7,686 nucleotides of DNA from Clostridiaceae bacterium UBA5444. GTDB taxonomy: Bacteria > Bacillota > Clostridia > Clostridiales > Oxobacteraceae. Below, piece by piece: positions 6,121 through 7,686 of this stretch. The notes beneath the pieces are model-generated. The model was given only the letters and a program-made list of their open reading frames with translations, was not told the DNA's origin and searched no databases. Where the stretch lies: positions 67,200 through 74,885 of the forward strand of contig DIRE01000009.1 in assembly GCA_002426575.1 (NCBI GenBank), in the 5' to 3' direction. Each line of letters opens with the position of its first letter. Positions within the stretch are counted from its first letter, which is position 1. A program made the position numbers and the translations under genes.

Positions 6121-7554
6121 ATGAATATGAAAAAGCCTATATGTATTCTATTAGCATTTGCAATGTTTTTTTCAGGTTTTTTAGGTATTCCAAAGGCCTA
6201 TGCAGAGGAGCCTATAACCATTACAATAAGTGGGGACAAGACCCAATATTCTGTAGGTGATGATATAAAAATAAGCGTAAAAAGTTCAAATGCTGCTGAT
6301 ATGTTTGGGGTACAATTTACATTTAAATATGATACCAACGCCTTACAATTTAATGAGAGTATTAAAGTTTCAAGCAATTATGTATTATATGGAATAGATG
6401 AAAAAGTAGATGCAGGCGAATTAGCCTATGGAATTATAAACCAAAGCCCAGGTACTCACGATGGCCTAATTGGGAATATAAGCTTTAAAGCATTAAAAGA
6501 GGGAGACACTAAATTAGAGCTTACAAAAATAAAGGCAGTAAAATCAGATGGAAGCAGTGTAAGGGAAATACCTGTAAACAAAGGGTATTATATAGATATT
6601 AAAATATCAAAAAAAGATGTCCCAGTTGATCCAAACCCAAACCCAACCCCAATACCAGAGCCTTCAGAAAAACTTATAGAAAGGCATAAAGGGAATGATA
6701 GATATGAAACATGTGTAAGCATATCTAAAGCAGGATGGGAAAAATCTGATTATGTTGTTATTGCAACAGGAGAAGATTTTCCTGATGCACTTTCTGCAGC
6801 TCCTTTAGCTAAAAAATATGGCGCACCAATACTAATAACCAGATCTAAAGATTTAAATCCTTCTATAGAAAAGGAAATAGAAAGGTTAAATGCAAAACAT
6901 GCCATATTAGTAGGTGGAAATAGTGCAATATCTCAAGATATAGAAAATAGGCTCACATCAAAGGGAATAGAATGTACAAGGCTAGAAGGAAAAAATAGGT
7001 ATGAAACAGCAGCAAAGATAGCAGATCATATAGGGGATGCTAGTGAGGTTATTATTGCAACAGGAGATAATTTCCCAGATACATTATCAATTGCATCCTA
7101 TGCAGCATTTAAAAATATACCTATACTGCTTACTCAAAAAAACAACCTTCCAGACTCTTCAGCTAATTATATAAAGAAAAATAATATAGCTAAAGTTTAT
7201 GCAATAGGCGGAACTAAAGTTATAAGTGATTCAGTATTTAAAAATATATCAAATGTGGAAAGAATATCAGGAGAGGACAGGTATGAAACCAACATTGAAA
7301 TATTAAACAAGTTCTCAAAGGAGTTTGATCTAAGCTCAGTGTATATTGCAACAGGCCAAAACTTCCCTGACGCACTAACAGGGTCAATACTTGCTGCATC
7401 ATCAAAATCTCCATTGATACTCGTAAATGATAACCTTTCAAAATACACAGCTAAATATGTAAAAGACAACATAGATAAAATAAAATCCATATATATACTA
7501 GGAGGAGAGCAAGTTATACCAGATTCCATTGTTAAGACATTGATTGGAAAATAG
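6121..7554 (+). CDS. Secreted cell-wall anchor protein: one cohesin plus three CWB2 repeats
   Basis: A 477-residue secreted protein with no catalytic domain, probably a wall-bound docking receptor. Signal peptide 1-28 (KK, hydrophobic core, cleavage after AYA). Cohesin domain about 31-160: repeated beta-strands including YSVGDDIKISV, a DMFGVQFTFKYD strand typical of cohesins, and GLIGNISFKAL. Linker 164-184 is Pro/Asn-rich (VDPNPNPTPIPEP). Three cell-wall-binding-2 repeats follow, starting at the G-x-x-RYET motifs 191-197, 290-296 and 384-390; each also has ATGxxFPDxL and a GG motif (LVGG, AIGG, ILGG). In clostridial surface proteins three CWB2 repeats attach non-covalently to anionic wall polymers. 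Start: ATG at 6121 with AAAGGAG (6107-6113) 7 nt upstream. It lies 83 nt after the dockerin-bearing mannosidase, same strand, and shares its terminator, so the two are probably co-expressed and bind through cohesin-dockerin contact. That partnership is inference; another dockerin protein elsewhere could be the true ligand. Confidence 0.88.
   Translation: MNMKKPICILLAFAMFFSGFLGIPKAYAEEPITITISGDKTQYSVGDDIKISVKSSNAADMFGVQFTFKYDTNALQFNESIKVSSNYVLYGIDEKVDAGELAYGIINQSPGTHDGLIGNISFKALKEGDTKLELTKIKAVKSDGSSVREIPVNKGYYIDIKISKKDVPVDPNPNPTPIPEPSEKLIERHKGNDRYETCVSISKAGWEKSDYVVIATGEDFPDALSAAPLAKKYGAPILITRSKDLNPSIEKEIERLNAKHAILVGGNSAISQDIENRLTSKGIECTRLEGKNRYETAAKIADHIGDASEVIIATGDNFPDTLSIASYAAFKNIPILLTQKNNLPDSSANYIKKNNIAKVYAIGGTKVISDSVFKNISNVERISGEDRYETNIEILNKFSKEFDLSSVYIATGQNFPDALTGSILAASSKSPLILVNDNLSKYTAKYVKDNIDKIKSIYILGGEQVIPDSIVKTLIGK
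6682..7551 (+). repeat. Three tandem CWB2 (cell-wall-binding 2) repeats
   Basis: Residues 188-477 of the anchor protein. The RYET motifs are 99 and 94 residues apart, so each unit is about 95 residues, the usual size, and three copies is the usual set for a functional CWB2 wall anchor. The copies share RYET, ATG(E/D/Q)(D/N)FPD(A/T)L and GG motifs but differ widely elsewhere, which indicates an old, family-wide triplication and not a recent duplication in this gene. Confidence 0.88.
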
Positions 7555-7574
7555 TTATATATTAAGAGAGTTAT

Positions 7575-7633
7575 AAAAGAATAGGGTTTGAAGTCATGAT
7601 ACCACGACTTCAAACCCTATTCTTTTTATTTTA
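7575..7633 (+). terminator. Strong rho-independent terminator closing the gene pair
   Basis: A 21-bp perfect inverted repeat (arms 7575-7595 and 7606-7626, core GGGTTTGAAGTC / GACTTCAAACCC) with a 10-nt loop, starting 20 nt after the stop codon of the anchor gene. The 3' arm runs into TTCTTTTTATTTTA. The left arm starts AAAAGA, so the minus strand also ends in a short T-run and the element could work in both directions. No convergent gene is visible in the remaining bases. Confidence 0.9.
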
Positions 7634-7686
7634 TAGGCTATGTTTTAGTACAGTATTGATCCCAGGGTATGTTGATTTACTGTAGC
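7634..7686. other. Unassigned sequence after the terminator
   Basis: The last 53 bases carry no open reading frame of note and no clear promoter. A 7-bp inverted repeat (TACAGTA 7649-7655, TACTGTA 7678-7684) is present but too short and too widely spaced to call. The stretch probably belongs to the control region of a neighbour outside the window. Confidence 0.4.

Noticed and set aside
7238..7441. 67-codon plus-strand frame inside the anchor gene
   Set aside because: Overlaps the third CWB2 repeat in another frame; no ribosome binding site and no recognisable product.
7649..7684. 7-bp inverted repeat near the end of the window
   Set aside because: Arms too short and 22 nt apart; expected by chance in AT-rich sequence.

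Overview
The window reads as a low-GC Gram-positive anaerobe, most likely a Clostridium-like member of the Clostridia. The grounds are AT-rich codon use, strong purine-rich ribosome binding sites, a TTG start, Gram-positive signal peptides, cell-wall-binding-2 (CWB2) repeats and cohesin/dockerin modules. The species cannot be named from this sequence. Nothing points to a mobile element, CRISPR array or RNA gene.

Layout: positions 1-331 are a non-coding control region. It holds a good sigma-A-type promoter (TTGAAA, 16-nt spacer, TATAAT) bracketed by two related palindromes, followed by a leader of about 215 nt. Positions 332-6037 encode a secreted 1901-residue multimodular enzyme. It has a signal peptide, a glycoside hydrolase family 38 (alpha-mannosidase type) catalytic core with its active-site and metal residues visible, a further beta-sandwich domain, two tandem copies of an InlB/Flg_new-like repeat plus F5/8C (discoidin, CBM32-like) unit, a Big2-like Ig domain, a cohesin, a dockerin with a degenerate first calcium loop, a cadherin-like beta-sandwich, and an acidic Glu/Pro tail. 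The 83-nt gap after it carries a perfect 12-bp stem-loop without a U-tract. Positions 6121-7554 encode a 477-residue secreted protein made only of a signal peptide, one cohesin, a Pro/Asn linker and three CWB2 repeats. A long 21-bp-stem intrinsic terminator with a T-rich tail (7575-7633) closes the pair. The last ~50 bases hold nothing I can assign.

How the genes fit together (inference): the big enzyme has a dockerin but no wall anchor of its own (no LPXTG, SLH or CWB2). Its neighbour has a cohesin and a wall anchor but no catalytic domain. The simplest reading is a two-gene, minimal cellulosome-like system that displays a mannosidase on the cell surface through a single cohesin-dockerin contact, with F5/8C domains helping to hold glycan substrate. 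Because the enzyme also carries its own cohesin, self-binding or daisy-chain assembly is possible. The cohesin-dockerin pairing is not proven by sequence alone.
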